This document shows positions 40,060 through 49,467 of a stretch of 64,000 nucleotides of DNA, one piece after another (position 1 is the stretch's first letter; every line of letters begins with the position of its first letter). The stretch covers positions 434,001 to 498,000 of the forward strand of contig NZ_JAUDRZ010000026.1 in the NCBI RefSeq assembly GCF_030380735.1, read 5' to 3'. The stretch comes from Rhizobium sp. S152 (lineage in GTDB: Bacteria; Pseudomonadota; Alphaproteobacteria; Rhizobiales; Rhizobiaceae). The notes below the pieces were generated by a model, which worked only from the letters and a program-made list of their open reading frames with translations, did no database searches and was not told where the DNA came from. Position numbers and translations under genes: made by a program.

Positions 40060-40215
40060 ATGTCCACAGGTAACAACGCTCGCCACCGCATGTACGCATT
40101 CGTAGCAGCGATTTTCGCAGCCGGGATTGTGATCGCGGGTACCTATGTCATTATGGCTAAGCCAGGCGAGAGCGCAGACAAGCCCGTCTCCGAGGTGGTC
40201 AATCCGAACGGCTAG
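40060..40215 (+). CDS. Small single-pass membrane protein
   Basis: A 51-residue protein with one hydrophobic segment (YAFVAAIFAAGIVIAGTYVI) between a basic N-terminus and a short acidic tail. AGGAG lies a little far (12 bases) from the ATG. The EcfG promoter suggests stress expression. Similar in size and layout to the proteins at 5235 and 63311. Function unknown. Confidence 0.65.
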   Translation: MSTGNNARHRMYAFVAAIFAAGIVIAGTYVIMAKPGESADKPVSEVVNPNG

Positions 40216-40232
40216 CGAGTGGGAGCGGTATC

Positions 40233-40997
40233 TTGGGAAAGGTATTCATAACAGGGTCGAACGACGGTCTGGGGCTTGCAGCGGCACGAAGCTTGGCGCG
40301 TGCTGGACATGAGGTTGTCCTGCACGCGCGTTCTCAACAAAGGGCTGATGCCGTTTCCCACCTCTTCCCCGACGCCAGTCACGTGGTTATTGGCGATCTG
40401 AGCAAAGCCGATCACGTTCGGTCGCTTGCATCGCAGGTGAACGATATCGGTCGCATGGACGCCATCATCCACAATGCAGGTGTCTATTTGCAACCTGACC
40501 GAGGCAACACGCCCGAGGGCCATGCGACGACCCTCGCTGTAAATACCCTCGCCCCTTACATGCTAACTGCGCTGATCGAGCGGCCCGAACGCCTTGTTTA
40601 CCTCAGCAGCGGTATGCATCGGAGCGGTGACGGCTCATTGGCCGACATCGACTGGCAGTCCCGGCAATGGCAGGCAAGCACCGCGTATTCCGAAAGCAAG
40701 CTGCATGTGGCTGCCTTGGCACTCGCTGTTGCCAGATTATGGCCAGATACGTTGAGCAACGCCGTTGATCCCGGTTGGGTGCCGACTAAGATGGGCGGTG
40801 CAAGCGCGACGGACGATCTTGAGATGGGTCATCAAACTCAAGCGTGGCTTGCGGTTGAGAACGACCGGGACGCAACGACGTCTGGTGGGTACTGGTACCA
40901 TCGACAACGACAACAGCCCTCGCCTGCTGTAGAGGACGTCCGGTTCCAGGATAGCCTCTTACTGCGCCTCTCGGAAATGACGGGGGTCCGTCTTTAA
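40233..40997 (+). CDS. Short-chain dehydrogenase/reductase (SDR)
   Basis: A 254-residue Rossmann oxidoreductase: VFITGSNDGLGLAAARSLAR (cofactor-binding TGxxxGxG), IIHNAGVYL (NAG motif), LVYLSSG and YSESKLHV (YxxxK catalytic pair), then DPGWVPTKMGG. It uses NAD(P)H on an unknown alcohol or ketone. It starts at TTG 40233 with GGGAG upstream, 17 bases after the small membrane gene, so it is probably co-transcribed from the stress promoter at 40001. Confidence 0.88.
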   Translation: MGKVFITGSNDGLGLAAARSLARAGHEVVLHARSQQRADAVSHLFPDASHVVIGDLSKADHVRSLASQVNDIGRMDAIIHNAGVYLQPDRGNTPEGHATTLAVNTLAPYMLTALIERPERLVYLSSGMHRSGDGSLADIDWQSRQWQASTAYSESKLHVAALALAVARLWPDTLSNAVDPGWVPTKMGGASATDDLEMGHQTQAWLAVENDRDATTSGGYWYHRQRQQPSPAVEDVRFQDSLLLRLSEMTGVRL

Positions 40998-41570
40998 GCT
41001 TATCTGACACGGCCCTCGCCAGCGCGGTGGAAAGGCGGTTAGGGAGCGGCGGGCCAAAGGTCATTTCGCGAGAGGGTTTCCGAACAGATCGGTGGGACGG
41101 CGGTCTTTTGCGGAGTTCGGTAGCAGATGCCATCAAGCCAGCGGGCGGCAGCTTCGCGCCGATACTGAAAAACTGAGCGTTGTCGGCACCAGGCTGTCGT
41201 GATTCAATCGTCTTACTGATTTGCGGAGGATTGAGTGATGATGGGATGTCAGGCGGCTCCGGCGCAGCTTTTTTAGATTTCTGCATTGATGACCACGTCC
41301 CGGCCGAGCACCTGTTGCGTGGTATATACCGTCATCTCGAACTCGATAGCGTTCGCAAGCAGGGCGACCGCAGCACTCGACCGTTTGTGGCCGTTCTCCG
41401 GCCTCCGGCCCCGAACCCAAACCGCTATCAAGTTCCGTAACAGTTGCGTCGCGCAGTTTGACAGTACCCGCCTTGGAAAGGGTTCAAGGCCAGTCAGGGA
41501 AATTCACGGGATAGTCGAAAGAGTTGCCAGCGGCGCAGACCTGGCAACGCACCGTCGATCAAGAACCCCC
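40998..41570. other. Intergenic; possible short reverse frame
   Basis: A reverse frame ending at 41273 reads AVALLANAIEFEMTVYTTQQ then VLGRDVVINAEI and has good codon use, but only a TTG start and about 52 codons. Otherwise nothing is recognised. Confidence 0.35.
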
Positions 41571-43271
41571 TCAGTTTGGGATACCGAAGCGCTGCGGATC
41601 GTCGATCCACCGCTTCATCTTGTCAATGAAGCTCCACACGTCGTCATCAGCCGGCGTGAGATAGTCGGCGTCACGTGGATCAGCGCCCATAGCAGTAAAC
41701 GCATTGAGCAGCCACTGCGTTTTGTTGGCGATCTTGGTGATCCCTCTGACTCCATTAAGCCAACACTCCAACTCACCAGAAGTCACAAAAAACACGCCAT
41801 AGCGTGCGAACTCTTCAATAAGAGCCTTTGCTTCCTCGCGGTTAGCTTCAGGTAGCGCTTCAATCCCAAGTTTTTTGCACTCTTTCCTGCCCGCATTAGC
41901 CATGACTTTTGCCAACTCGTCACGCCGAACCTGCAATGGCTGAAGAACCCCGGCCTCGGCGCTGATTAGTGGCCAGAGATGCGCGAAATCATTGTCCATG
42001 AGAACATCGAAATCCATAATGCTTGCCGCGGGCACCCCAAGACTTCTCAAAGGCAAGGCTATGCGCGGAATGGTTTGCCAGTTCTGTGCGTTCAAAAACA
42101 AGGCATCTTCAATTCCGCGATGCACACTCACAAGGCGTGCGTTGACCTCATCATAGAACGCTCGGTCCGCGTCGGCTTCGCAGACAAGCACACCTCGGTG
42201 AAATAGCCCCCGCATTGCATGCGCGGATCGCAAAAGCGGATTGTTCATGAGTTCTCGGATATGTGCCGGCTCGATAGAACGGCTGGTTGCTCTACCGAAG
42301 TCATGGGTTAGCCGAACGATCCTTAGTTCCGGGGCAGTCTGCATGCACCCTAGAAGGAAATCAGAGCTGTGAGTAGCGACCACTAACGTTGCGTCTCGAT
42401 CACGTGCGGTTTGCGCCAACACGTTGCCGACGCGGCGTGATAAGGTTGGATGCAAGAATGCCTCAGGCTCATCGATGAGTAGGATGCGATCTGGCAAACT
42501 CATCACCGCGGACACGAGGCCGACGGATGTTTTGACACCATCTCCGAGATCGCTGAGTAGATCGGCATCTGCATGAAATGCGCGCGCTTCGGTATCAAGC
42601 GCTTGTTCCTCCGCCTCAGTCTTCGGTGCACGTTTGCTGAGACGGATACGGAATTGCGTCATACCAGTAGGATCGACAACAAAGAATTTCGCAAACGCAT
42701 CCTGAGTGAACTTTCTGACTTTCTGCCGGGCGTCTTTATCAAGGAAAAGCGCCCAGAGATGATTTTGCGGCTTCTCCTCAAGTGAGCCCGTTGCCTTCGG
42801 GTCTGTGAGTTCAAATCGTGTGCGACCATCCAGTAGGATGGTAAAAAATTTCACAAAGTTATCTCTTACGGATTTGTGAAAATCATGAGAGGCCCAGCCC
42901 TCGAACCACTTGCCCGTATGGACGTGAATAAGTAGCTGCTGCTCATTCAGTTTGACGCTTGGTTTCTGGAAGTAAGCATGATCGGCGACTGTCGTATTTC
43001 CTGGCGGCGTAGCGATCTCAAACATCTTCATCATCGCTGCGATGCCCTCCCGGTCCGGCAGGGAAAGATCAACGCTGTCTATTACTTGGTACTTATCAAT
43101 CTCCTTATTCGCACATTTCGCATGTATCTCCCGCAGCGCACGACTTTTGCCGGCATTATTGGGGCCCACAAGGACTGTGACGTTCGGACAATCGATGGTC
43201 ACAGGAGGTTGACCGGGCACAGGGCCTGCCTTGAATGTCAGTTTGGCGACTTTGAGAACATCTTTCATGGC
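41571..43271 (-). CDS. OLD-like ATPase with TOPRIM domain
   Basis: A protein of about 566 residues. An ABC-type ATPase opens with VLVGPNNAGKSRAL (Walker A about 35-42), has LLIDEPEAFLHPTLSRRVGN (Walker B and D-loop) and ATHSSDFLL (switch His), and continues into a TOPRIM domain with VLVCEADADRAFY (Glu) and SIMDFDVLMD (DxD). This is the overcoming-lysogenization-defect (OLD) layout; such proteins are nucleases in defence (GajA of Gabija is a relative). No UvrD-like partner is adjacent. The frame is open to 43352, so the start is uncertain. It lies beside Septu. Confidence 0.8.
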   Translation of the reverse strand, partial: AMKDVLKVAKLTFKAGPVPGQPPVTIDCPNVTVLVGPNNAGKSRALREIHAKCANKEIDKYQVIDSVDLSLPDREGIAAMMKMFEIATPPGNTTVADHAYFQKPSVKLNEQQLLIHVHTGKWFEGWASHDFHKSVRDNFVKFFTILLDGRTRFELTDPKATGSLEEKPQNHLWALFLDKDARQKVRKFTQDAFAKFFVVDPTGMTQFRIRLSKRAPKTEAEEQALDTEARAFHADADLLSDLGDGVKTSVGLVSAVMSLPDRILLIDEPEAFLHPTLSRRVGNVLAQTARDRDATLVVATHSSDFLLGCMQTAPELRIVRLTHDFGRATSRSIEPAHIRELMNNPLLRSAHAMRGLFHRGVLVCEADADRAFYDEVNARLVSVHRGIEDALFLNAQNWQTIPRIALPLRSLGVPAASIMDFDVLMDNDFAHLWPLISAEAGVLQPLQVRRDELAKVMANAGRKECKKLGIEALPEANREEAKALIEEFARYGVFFVTSGELECWLNGVRGITKIANKTQWLLNAFTAMGADPRDADYLTPADDDVWSFIDKMKRWIDDPQRFGIPN

Positions 43272-43539
43272 TACGTTAAACCACACCTCGCTCGACTTCG
43301 TCGAGCTGTCATCGGCCGATCCGATAAAGTATGGCCCGGAGTTTTTGATCATCGCCGCTTTGCAACGGGATCGCGACCCGCTGAAAGATCGACCAAAGGG
43401 CTGACTTTAGCCAATGTGCGGACAGGCCTGCCAAGCTGTGACTGGTCATAATGGGCACATTACCTCGCACACTTGTGAGTCGGAGAACGTGTCCGGATAT
43501 TTATGGGGCCATTAAACGGTGTTAGACATTCATCTCTCG

Positions 43540-44367
43540 TTAGTCGTCCAACAACCAAGTGACTGTCGCTTCCCGATCGGCATCAACCGCACGGTACAAA
43601 GCCGTATACCAGCCGTTTATCGGCTCTCCAACGAGCGAGCCCTGAATTTTGTGGTCAAGCGTTCGTCTGACGGTTGCCTCGTCGTGTTGAGCTAAGTCTT
43701 CCTTGAGAGCGGTCAAACTGTTTTGAGCGCGAGTGCCGTAACGCTGAGACAGTCCTAAACGATTGAAGTGCCGTTTAAGCTGATCCTTTTCTGCTTCCGA
43801 AATGCTCGCATTGATGTCGATCTCATACTTTGCGGCCACTGCCCTGTGTCGGTATTTGAGGGTGACTGACAAAACCGACTGAAGCGACGTCGGCTCGAAA
43901 GCTGGATGTATAAAGAGTCTTTCGCCGCCCGGAGCCGCCTTGTAGAATTTCGACTTCTTCCGGTTGCACGTCGCGCATATGTAGATCAGGTTTCGCCCGT
44001 GAAGTGCGAACTCCGGGAATTCCTCCTTCGGCAGGTAGTGATCGAGATCGGGATTGGAATCCAGTGTGCAATAGGGGCAAAGATCGGCATGTCGGCTTGG
44101 TAGCGAACTCGTCATGGCCGCGAGAAGGCGGTTCATTCCGGCCGTTCGGTTCTCGAAGGCATCAATCAAAGCATCCTTCTCTCCATCAGCCAAGGCGATC
44201 GCCACACGTGTGTGAACGTCTGGAGATGCTTGATCGTAAGCGTCGCAAGCGGGAGCGATCAAGTTTGAAAGTGGGGCTAAGCTCAATTGCCTTGCTGGCG
44301 TCGTTGCAGCAACAAGGCGGTCGTAGGACGGCACTTGTTCCGCGGAATAGGGTCCAATCTTCCGCAC
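43540..44367 (-). CDS. ptuB: Septu PtuB-like HNH endonuclease
   Basis: A 275-residue protein with a HNH-type nuclease centre: CPYCTLDSNPDLDHYLPKEE (zinc Cys pair and catalytic DH) and NLIYICATCNRKKSKF (second Cys pair). In Septu, PtuB is the effector nuclease bound by the PtuA ATPase. It starts at GTG 44367, one base after the PtuA stop, so the two are coupled. The frame is open further upstream inside ptuA, but that part is not conserved. Confidence 0.85.
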   Translation of the reverse strand: MRKIGPYSAEQVPSYDRLVAATTPARQLSLAPLSNLIAPACDAYDQASPDVHTRVAIALADGEKDALIDAFENRTAGMNRLLAAMTSSLPSRHADLCPYCTLDSNPDLDHYLPKEEFPEFALHGRNLIYICATCNRKKSKFYKAAPGGERLFIHPAFEPTSLQSVLSVTLKYRHRAVAAKYEIDINASISEAEKDQLKRHFNRLGLSQRYGTRAQNSLTALKEDLAQHDEATVRRTLDHKIQGSLVGEPINGWYTALYRAVDADREATVTWLLDD

Positions 44368-44368
44368 G

Positions 44369-45871
44369 TTACTCAGCCTCGTCGTCTTGCTCGATTTCGA
44401 GCGCGAACAAGTGCGACTGAGCGGGGATGCCCAGCGGATATGGGAAAAGTTCAGCGACACCTTTCGCATCTTTGTGAACGTCGAACAGATCATCGAGCAC
44501 TGTACGGAAGTCGCGCTCGGCACCTGTCAGGTCGAGCACCTTGCGCGTAAGCTCGCCAAGGTCCTCCCCAAAGCTCTCGAATGTCAGAGGCTTCACCGAG
44601 GGCATATTGAGGTTGTTCCTAGTAACCACCCTGACGTATCGACTTGGTATCTGCTGCAGCAAGATCGGAGAATGCGTTGCCACGATCGCATAGGAGTCAA
44701 ACTCCTCCAGGACCCGATTGAGTGCGTCGACAACACTGCTCAGTAGCCCAGGGTGCAGGTTGGTTTCGGGTTCGTCGATGAGAAGGAGCGCTCCCTCCTC
44801 GATGAACCCGACGATATTACTAAAAATCGCAGCGACGAGGCGCTGGCCGGCGCTTAATTGTTTGACCGCCATTTTGCGAGTTTGGTCGTCGTCGGATGTA
44901 AGCGCCTCCGCCTGCTGTTGGTCAAACAGGGTCGCAAGGACCTCTACGAGGCGCTCCATACGATCGGATGCAGCGACTGGCTCCAAAGCCTCGGCCAACA
45001 TTTTGTCGACCTCGTTGGCATTGATGGTTCCATCTCTTGTTCGTAGTCCACAGTACTTGTACGACGCTCGAGACCTATACGCGACCCCACGCGGACGTCT
45101 TGCGCTCGTCTCCTTGGGGAGTGGAAATTCGTCGAATACATTGTACGAGATCGTAATGACGCGGCTTACCTTGAGATCGGCAGATACCTTCGCCTTCGGC
45201 ATAGACTTGATGGTCTCTTCTTCGAAAACCTCGTCGGCCATGCTTTCGAATGCAAGACTCGACAGAAGCTGCGTCTTGCCCGTGCCGTTTCGACCGATGA
45301 GAAGCATCGTTCGGTTTGGAAGGCCTCCGTGCCCGCTGAAATCAAATTTCACATCGTGAGCTCCAGCTGCTCCTGGCAACTGCATCCTGAAATCGAAGTT
45401 CGGAGGATCGACTTCCACAAACGGCGCATTGATGTAGTACCCACCGCGGTCGAAAGCATGCCGCGATGATACCTCGCGAAGAAAGCTTTCTTCCCAGAGT
45501 TCTTGCTTGGTAATGAGATCGCGACGTTCCGGAAATGAGACAATGTCGCCTACAGCATCGAGATAATCGAGCTGAAGATCAGGATGGAGGTCCCTGATGC
45601 GGCGATAATAGGCTATGGATTCGCCAAGCGAAGCCACGTTTTTGGGTAACGCCTCAAGAACGGCGGTCGTGTTGGCGCGAAAACCTTTGTTGTCGTGCGC
45701 AATCCGCAGAGGCCCCAGATCGATCGCTTCCTTGTCGCTGACATGCAATGTGGCAACGAAGCGCGACCTCCACCCGTAGTCGTTCCAGTTGTCCTGGTAG
45801 AGGCCCACAAAAGGGTAATGTAACTCAGCGGTGACGGGTGCCTTGGCAAGTTTGTGTACGACGAATTGCAT
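44369..45871 (-). CDS. ptuA: Septu PtuA-like ABC/SMC-type ATPase
   Basis: A 500-residue ATPase. Walker A is LLIGRNGTGKTQLL (about 193-200), the ABC signature QLSAGQRLVAAI, Walker B ALLLIDEPETNLHPG and the switch region VATHSPILLQQ. An ABC/SMC-like ATPase directly before a HNH gene is the defining arrangement of the Septu anti-phage system. ATG 45871 or 45883 may be the start. No toxin or other partner lies upstream. Confidence 0.85.
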   Translation of the reverse strand: MQFVVHKLAKAPVTAELHYPFVGLYQDNWNDYGWRSRFVATLHVSDKEAIDLGPLRIAHDNKGFRANTTAVLEALPKNVASLGESIAYYRRIRDLHPDLQLDYLDAVGDIVSFPERRDLITKQELWEESFLREVSSRHAFDRGGYYINAPFVEVDPPNFDFRMQLPGAAGAHDVKFDFSGHGGLPNRTMLLIGRNGTGKTQLLSSLAFESMADEVFEEETIKSMPKAKVSADLKVSRVITISYNVFDEFPLPKETSARRPRGVAYRSRASYKYCGLRTRDGTINANEVDKMLAEALEPVAASDRMERLVEVLATLFDQQQAEALTSDDDQTRKMAVKQLSAGQRLVAAIFSNIVGFIEEGALLLIDEPETNLHPGLLSSVVDALNRVLEEFDSYAIVATHSPILLQQIPSRYVRVVTRNNLNMPSVKPLTFESFGEDLGELTRKVLDLTGAERDFRTVLDDLFDVHKDAKGVAELFPYPLGIPAQSHLFALEIEQDDEAE

Positions 45872-46160
45872 GAAAAGACTCATTCCACGTATTTATGCAA
45901 TGTAAAATAGCAGCACCTATCTAAGATCGACAGTGCCAAGGCAGATTTAGGGACATTAACGGTGCAACTAGGCTGTTCACTAGCGGATTTCTTCGGCGCA
46001 GTCCTTGATAACCTGTTTCAGTGAGATCGACCGCACTGACCGCGTGTTGAACGACCGGGAAGCGCCCCCCGAAACTAAGCACCGAAAAGGCGACTTATCC
46101 GACCTCGCGTCATTCACGGCGGTTGGGACCCGCCGCATCGCGCGGAAACCCCAGCTTGCG

Positions 46161-46586
46161 CTAGGACTTTTCGGGCGGCTTCGCCGCGACACTAACCCCT
46201 GGCCCCATCAGCAACTGCTTCCCATCCTCCAGCGTGGCGATAACGCCGTCCGTGTAGACCTTCACAGAGGCCACGATGCCTTTTGGCCCGTCCTCGTCTG
46301 GAGACGACACGTACTTTCCTATGTAGCTCTGGGCGAGCTGAAGGCTCGACATCGACAGCAGAGACTCGAGCTTCGCATTTGACTGGATTTGCTGCTCCAC
46401 CTGGGAAAAGCTTGCCAGCTGCGACATCTGCTCGCTGGCGTCCATTGGCTGGGTCGGGTCCTGATGCTGTAATTGGGCCACGAGAAGATGGAGGAAGTTG
46501 TCGTAATTCAGCGACGCACCCTTCTGGGCGTCGTCGACAGCCGATTTCTGCGCTGGTGCGTTTCGGGCGATCGCATCGACGTTCAT
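46161..46586 (-). CDS. flgD: FlgD-like flagellar hook assembly protein
   Basis: A 141-residue protein with the FlgD N-terminal pattern: NYDNFLHLLVAQLQHQDPTQ and MDASEQMSQLASFSQVEQQI, then a short C-terminal region (YIGKYVSSPDEDGPKG). FlgD caps the growing hook. Rhizobial FlgD is naturally short, so it need not be truncated. AAAGGAG precedes the ATG. No other flagellar gene is near, so this is an orphan or second copy. The stretch 45884-46160 upstream of ptuA holds nothing recognised. Confidence 0.85.
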   Translation of the reverse strand: MNVDAIARNAPAQKSAVDDAQKGASLNYDNFLHLLVAQLQHQDPTQPMDASEQMSQLASFSQVEQQIQSNAKLESLLSMSSLQLAQSYIGKYVSSPDEDGPKGIVASVKVYTDGVIATLEDGKQLLMGPGVSVAAKPPEKS

Positions 46587-46604
46587 GTAAACTCCTTTAG
46601 CCGC

Positions 46605-47009
46605 TCAGCTTGCGAGAGCTTGGGGACGGTTTTCCGTCGCGGCAACGTTGTCATGGCAGACTGCGGACAGATTGTTGCCATCCGGATCGACCACAAACGC
46701 GGCATAATGGTTGTCGTGAAACTCAGACCGCAGCATCGGGCTCCCAATGCTGATGGCCCCCGCAGCTAAGGCGTTGTCGAAGAAGTGATCTACGCTTTCG
46801 CGGTCCTCTGACCGGAAGGCTATGTTGGCACCGCCAGCGCCGGTTTCGATCTGTACGATCCAGAGTTCAGGAAGGCCGCCCACGCCGAATGCGGCCCCCT
46901 CGTCGTTTACGAAAATCTTCAAGTAGCCAAGCGGTGGGAGTACGGCGTCGTAGAAGCGTACGAGCGCTGCCAAGTTCTGTGTTTTCAGTCCAACGTGGTC
47001 GAGCATCAT
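46605..47009 (-). CDS. VOC family protein
   Basis: A 134-residue vicinal oxygen chelate protein: LDHVGLKTQNLAALVRFYDA at the N-terminus and NHYAAFVVDPDGNNLSAVCH near the end, with metal-ligand positions His and Glu-like residues typical of glyoxalase-like enzymes. The substrate is unknown. GAGGGG precedes the ATG. It ends 18 bases before flgD and may be co-transcribed, by chance of layout. Confidence 0.88.
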   Translation of the reverse strand: MMLDHVGLKTQNLAALVRFYDAVLPPLGYLKIFVNDEGAAFGVGGLPELWIVQIETGAGGANIAFRSEDRESVDHFFDNALAAGAISIGSPMLRSEFHDNHYAAFVVDPDGNNLSAVCHDNVAATENRPQALAS

Positions 47010-47309
47010 GCCCCTCTGTGTTCGTAACAGGCAATTCCGCAGCAGGTTGTAGAGTGATTCTGTACCGATTGGAACATTACTGGTGCCATCGATGTCGACG
47101 GACCTGAGGCCGCCAAGAGCTTATTCGTGTGCTGTATAGATCATATGCCCCAATCCCTCCTTCAGAGCGTGGCTAACAAGTCATAACTTGATCAGCACAC
47201 ACCGATCGGCGACTTATGCGCCAGACGGCAGGCAAGCCCGACGTCACGGCATGACAGTCCCGAGGAACTGGAAAACATTCATGGCTGGTGAAGCCATAAG
47301 GAGACGGGC

Positions 47310-48278
47310 ATGCGTGGCATTCAGCTTTCTGAGTTCGGCGGAATGGAAAACCTGAAACTGGCGGAGATTCCGGAGCCAGCAGCACCCGGGCAAAATGACG
47401 TCCTGCTCGGCATGGAATACGCTCCGATCAACTTCAACGACCTTCTGCTGGTGAGCGGCAAGTTCCCGCGCAGGCCGAGCCTCCCGAGTGCCGTTGGCAA
47501 CGAAGGCGTTGGCCGCGTACTGGCTACAGGCTCAGACGTGACGACCGTAAAAGTGGGCGACCGCGTCATCCCGCCTCTTTACAGCTATACCTGGCGCGAG
47601 CGCATGATTGTCCCCCAAGACGAACTATTTGCGATCCCCGAGAACATCGACCCCAAGCAGGCTGCCATGCTCCGGATTAATCCGCCGACGGCAGCCCTGA
47701 TGTTGAGCGAGCACGGCAACCTTCGACCGGGCGACTGGGTTGTCCAGAACGCCGCGACCTCCGGTGTCGGAAAATCAGTGATAGCATTCGCGAAGGCCCG
47801 TGGCTTCAAAACGATCAATCTGGTGCGCCGCCCAGAGTCTATCGAAGACATCTTGTCCTCCGGCGGCGACATTGCCCTCTTGGACAATGACAAGGCGGTC
47901 GAAAAGGTGGCCGACCTCACCAAGGGTGGCTCCGTTCGTCTGGCAATCGACGGCGTCAGCGGTAGGTCAACGGTAAGGCTGCTGGAGATCGTCTCCCAAG
48001 GAGCATCGCTTGTTTCGTACGCCTTCTCCAGCGGTGAAGTAGCGATCCAAGCTGATCTGCGACCGCTTTTGCGCAAGGCGGTGAGCCTCTTCGCATTCTA
48101 TCAGGCTCGCCCCGCCTATGACACTCAAATGCCCACCCTACTTCGCCAGGCCGTCGCCATGGTGAGCGAAGGGACGCTCAAGCTACCTGTAGCAGCGGTT
48201 TACCCGATGTCCGATTGGGACGCCGCGCTGGCTCATTTTCAAAAGGGCGGGAAGGTCCTTCTTGATTTGAAATCCTGA
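47310..48278 (+). CDS. Zinc-independent MDR-family oxidoreductase (quinone/enoyl reductase-like)
   Basis: A 322-residue medium-chain dehydrogenase: the N-terminal GroES-like part has YAPINFNDLLLVSGKFP and AVGNEGVGRVLATGSDV, and the cofactor domain NAATSGVGKSVIAFAKARGF (AxxSGVG nucleotide loop). The zinc-binding Cys/His are absent, as in mitochondrial-type 2-enoyl thioester reductases and quinone oxidoreductases. NADPH-dependent reduction of an enoyl or quinone is likely. AAGGAG precedes the ATG. A MarR gene follows after about 16 bases. Confidence 0.85.
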   Translation: MRGIQLSEFGGMENLKLAEIPEPAAPGQNDVLLGMEYAPINFNDLLLVSGKFPRRPSLPSAVGNEGVGRVLATGSDVTTVKVGDRVIPPLYSYTWRERMIVPQDELFAIPENIDPKQAAMLRINPPTAALMLSEHGNLRPGDWVVQNAATSGVGKSVIAFAKARGFKTINLVRRPESIEDILSSGGDIALLDNDKAVEKVADLTKGGSVRLAIDGVSGRSTVRLLEIVSQGASLVSYAFSSGEVAIQADLRPLLRKAVSLFAFYQARPAYDTQMPTLLRQAVAMVSEGTLKLPVAAVYPMSDWDAALAHFQKGGKVLLDLKS

Positions 48279-48294
48279 AAGGGGCGTGGATTGC

Positions 48295-48837
48295 GTGGCC
48301 AAAAGTGAGATCAGTGGGATGTGGTTGATGCACTCGAAAATCGATCTCGACAAATCGACTCCCGTTGGACACCCGGGCGACTTCCAACGGGATGTCGAAA
48401 ACTGTCACGTCACCGCGATCCGGAGGGCGTCCCGGAACTTGACACGCATCTACGACAGCAAGCTTGCGCCGATGGGCCTGAAATCGACCCAGAGGACACT
48501 GCTTTTACACATTGCCGCCCGACCGGGCATCACCATCACCAAGTTGTCCGCCCTGACTTTGGTGGACAAGTCAGCGCTCAAACGCAACCTCGGTCCAATG
48601 CAGCGACAGGGATATGTGACGATCAACGTTTCCCCGGAAGATGCGCGTTCGCGATCCCTTGCGGTGACAGCGAAGGGTCAGGACCTGCTGTCGAAGTCAC
48701 GTCGTGCTTGGTTGGAAGCACAAGAATTGTATGAGGACTCCGTGGGTATCGACGATGCGCTCGAGATCAAGACGCTAATGAGACTCGTGGCAAACATCAG
48801 CGAACCGGGTGTCGAGCGAACGGGCGTTAAAACGTAG
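48295..48837 (+). CDS. MarR-family transcriptional regulator
   Basis: A protein of about 180 residues with a MarR winged helix: LKSTQRTLLLHIAARPGITI, TKLSALTLVDKSALKRNLGP and YVTINVSPEDARSRSLAVTA (wing). It probably represses the adjacent reductase gene and responds to a phenolic or quinone ligand. Start sites at 48286 (GTG), 48295 (GTG, best spacing from AAAGGGG), 48319 and 48328 (ATG) are possible. Confidence 0.87.
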   Translation: MAKSEISGMWLMHSKIDLDKSTPVGHPGDFQRDVENCHVTAIRRASRNLTRIYDSKLAPMGLKSTQRTLLLHIAARPGITITKLSALTLVDKSALKRNLGPMQRQGYVTINVSPEDARSRSLAVTAKGQDLLSKSRRAWLEAQELYEDSVGIDDALEIKTLMRLVANISEPGVERTGVKT

Positions 48838-48963
48838 AATTGCAGTACTGCCGTCATCCCGTTAGCAGTTGTTAGGTTTTGTCCCGTTTCGGGCCGGGAT
48901 ACTTGAAGTAATATTAAACGCCAGCATCCTGTTAGGAAGATTACTACGTCAGGGGTGGGTGTG

Positions 48964-49467
48964 ATGCGAAGAATATCGCACGACATATTCGAGATACTCT
49001 GTGGGCCGACCTCCAATGTCTGCAGTGGACTGTTTGCCTGGGACATCTTGGAGGACCGCCTTCACGGCGATGCTCTGGTGGCGGCTCGATTTGGAATCGA
49101 CGCGACGGCGCTTGCCAGCGGCATCCCCCTGCTGACCTACCTCGGCCGAATACATAGCGAAGACAAAGGAGAAGCTGCCCATGGCCTACGCGATGCAATA
49201 GTGACCGGCCAACCTCAGCACCAGCGGTTCAGGGTGAAAGGCATGGACGGCTCATACGAAACGGTCCTGATGTCGGGGCAGTGTTTCCCTGACAAGGACG
49301 GTGTCGCCCGGGTCTACGCAGGGATCATGTACAACGCCTGCGACGAGCCCACAGCTCCTCTCGAACGCCTTTGCGCAAACGCGCTCGACGTCGCCAGGCA
49401 AACAGGAAACGAGTTGGTCGGCCGTTACCTCGAACAGGCCCTCAAGCTTCTTGCCAAACCAAACTAG
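48964..49467 (+). CDS. PAS-domain protein
   Basis: A 167-residue protein with one PAS fold (about 18-125): GLFAWDILEDRLHGDALVAA, LTYLGRIHSEDKG and RVYAGIMYNACDE; then a helical tail. There is no kinase or output domain, so it is a stand-alone sensor or an adaptor. AGGGG precedes the ATG. The tail (LCANALDVARQTGNELVGRY) could bind a partner. No regulatory partner is adjacent. Confidence 0.75.
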   Translation: MRRISHDIFEILCGPTSNVCSGLFAWDILEDRLHGDALVAARFGIDATALASGIPLLTYLGRIHSEDKGEAAHGLRDAIVTGQPQHQRFRVKGMDGSYETVLMSGQCFPDKDGVARVYAGIMYNACDEPTAPLERLCANALDVARQTGNELVGRYLEQALKLLAKPN

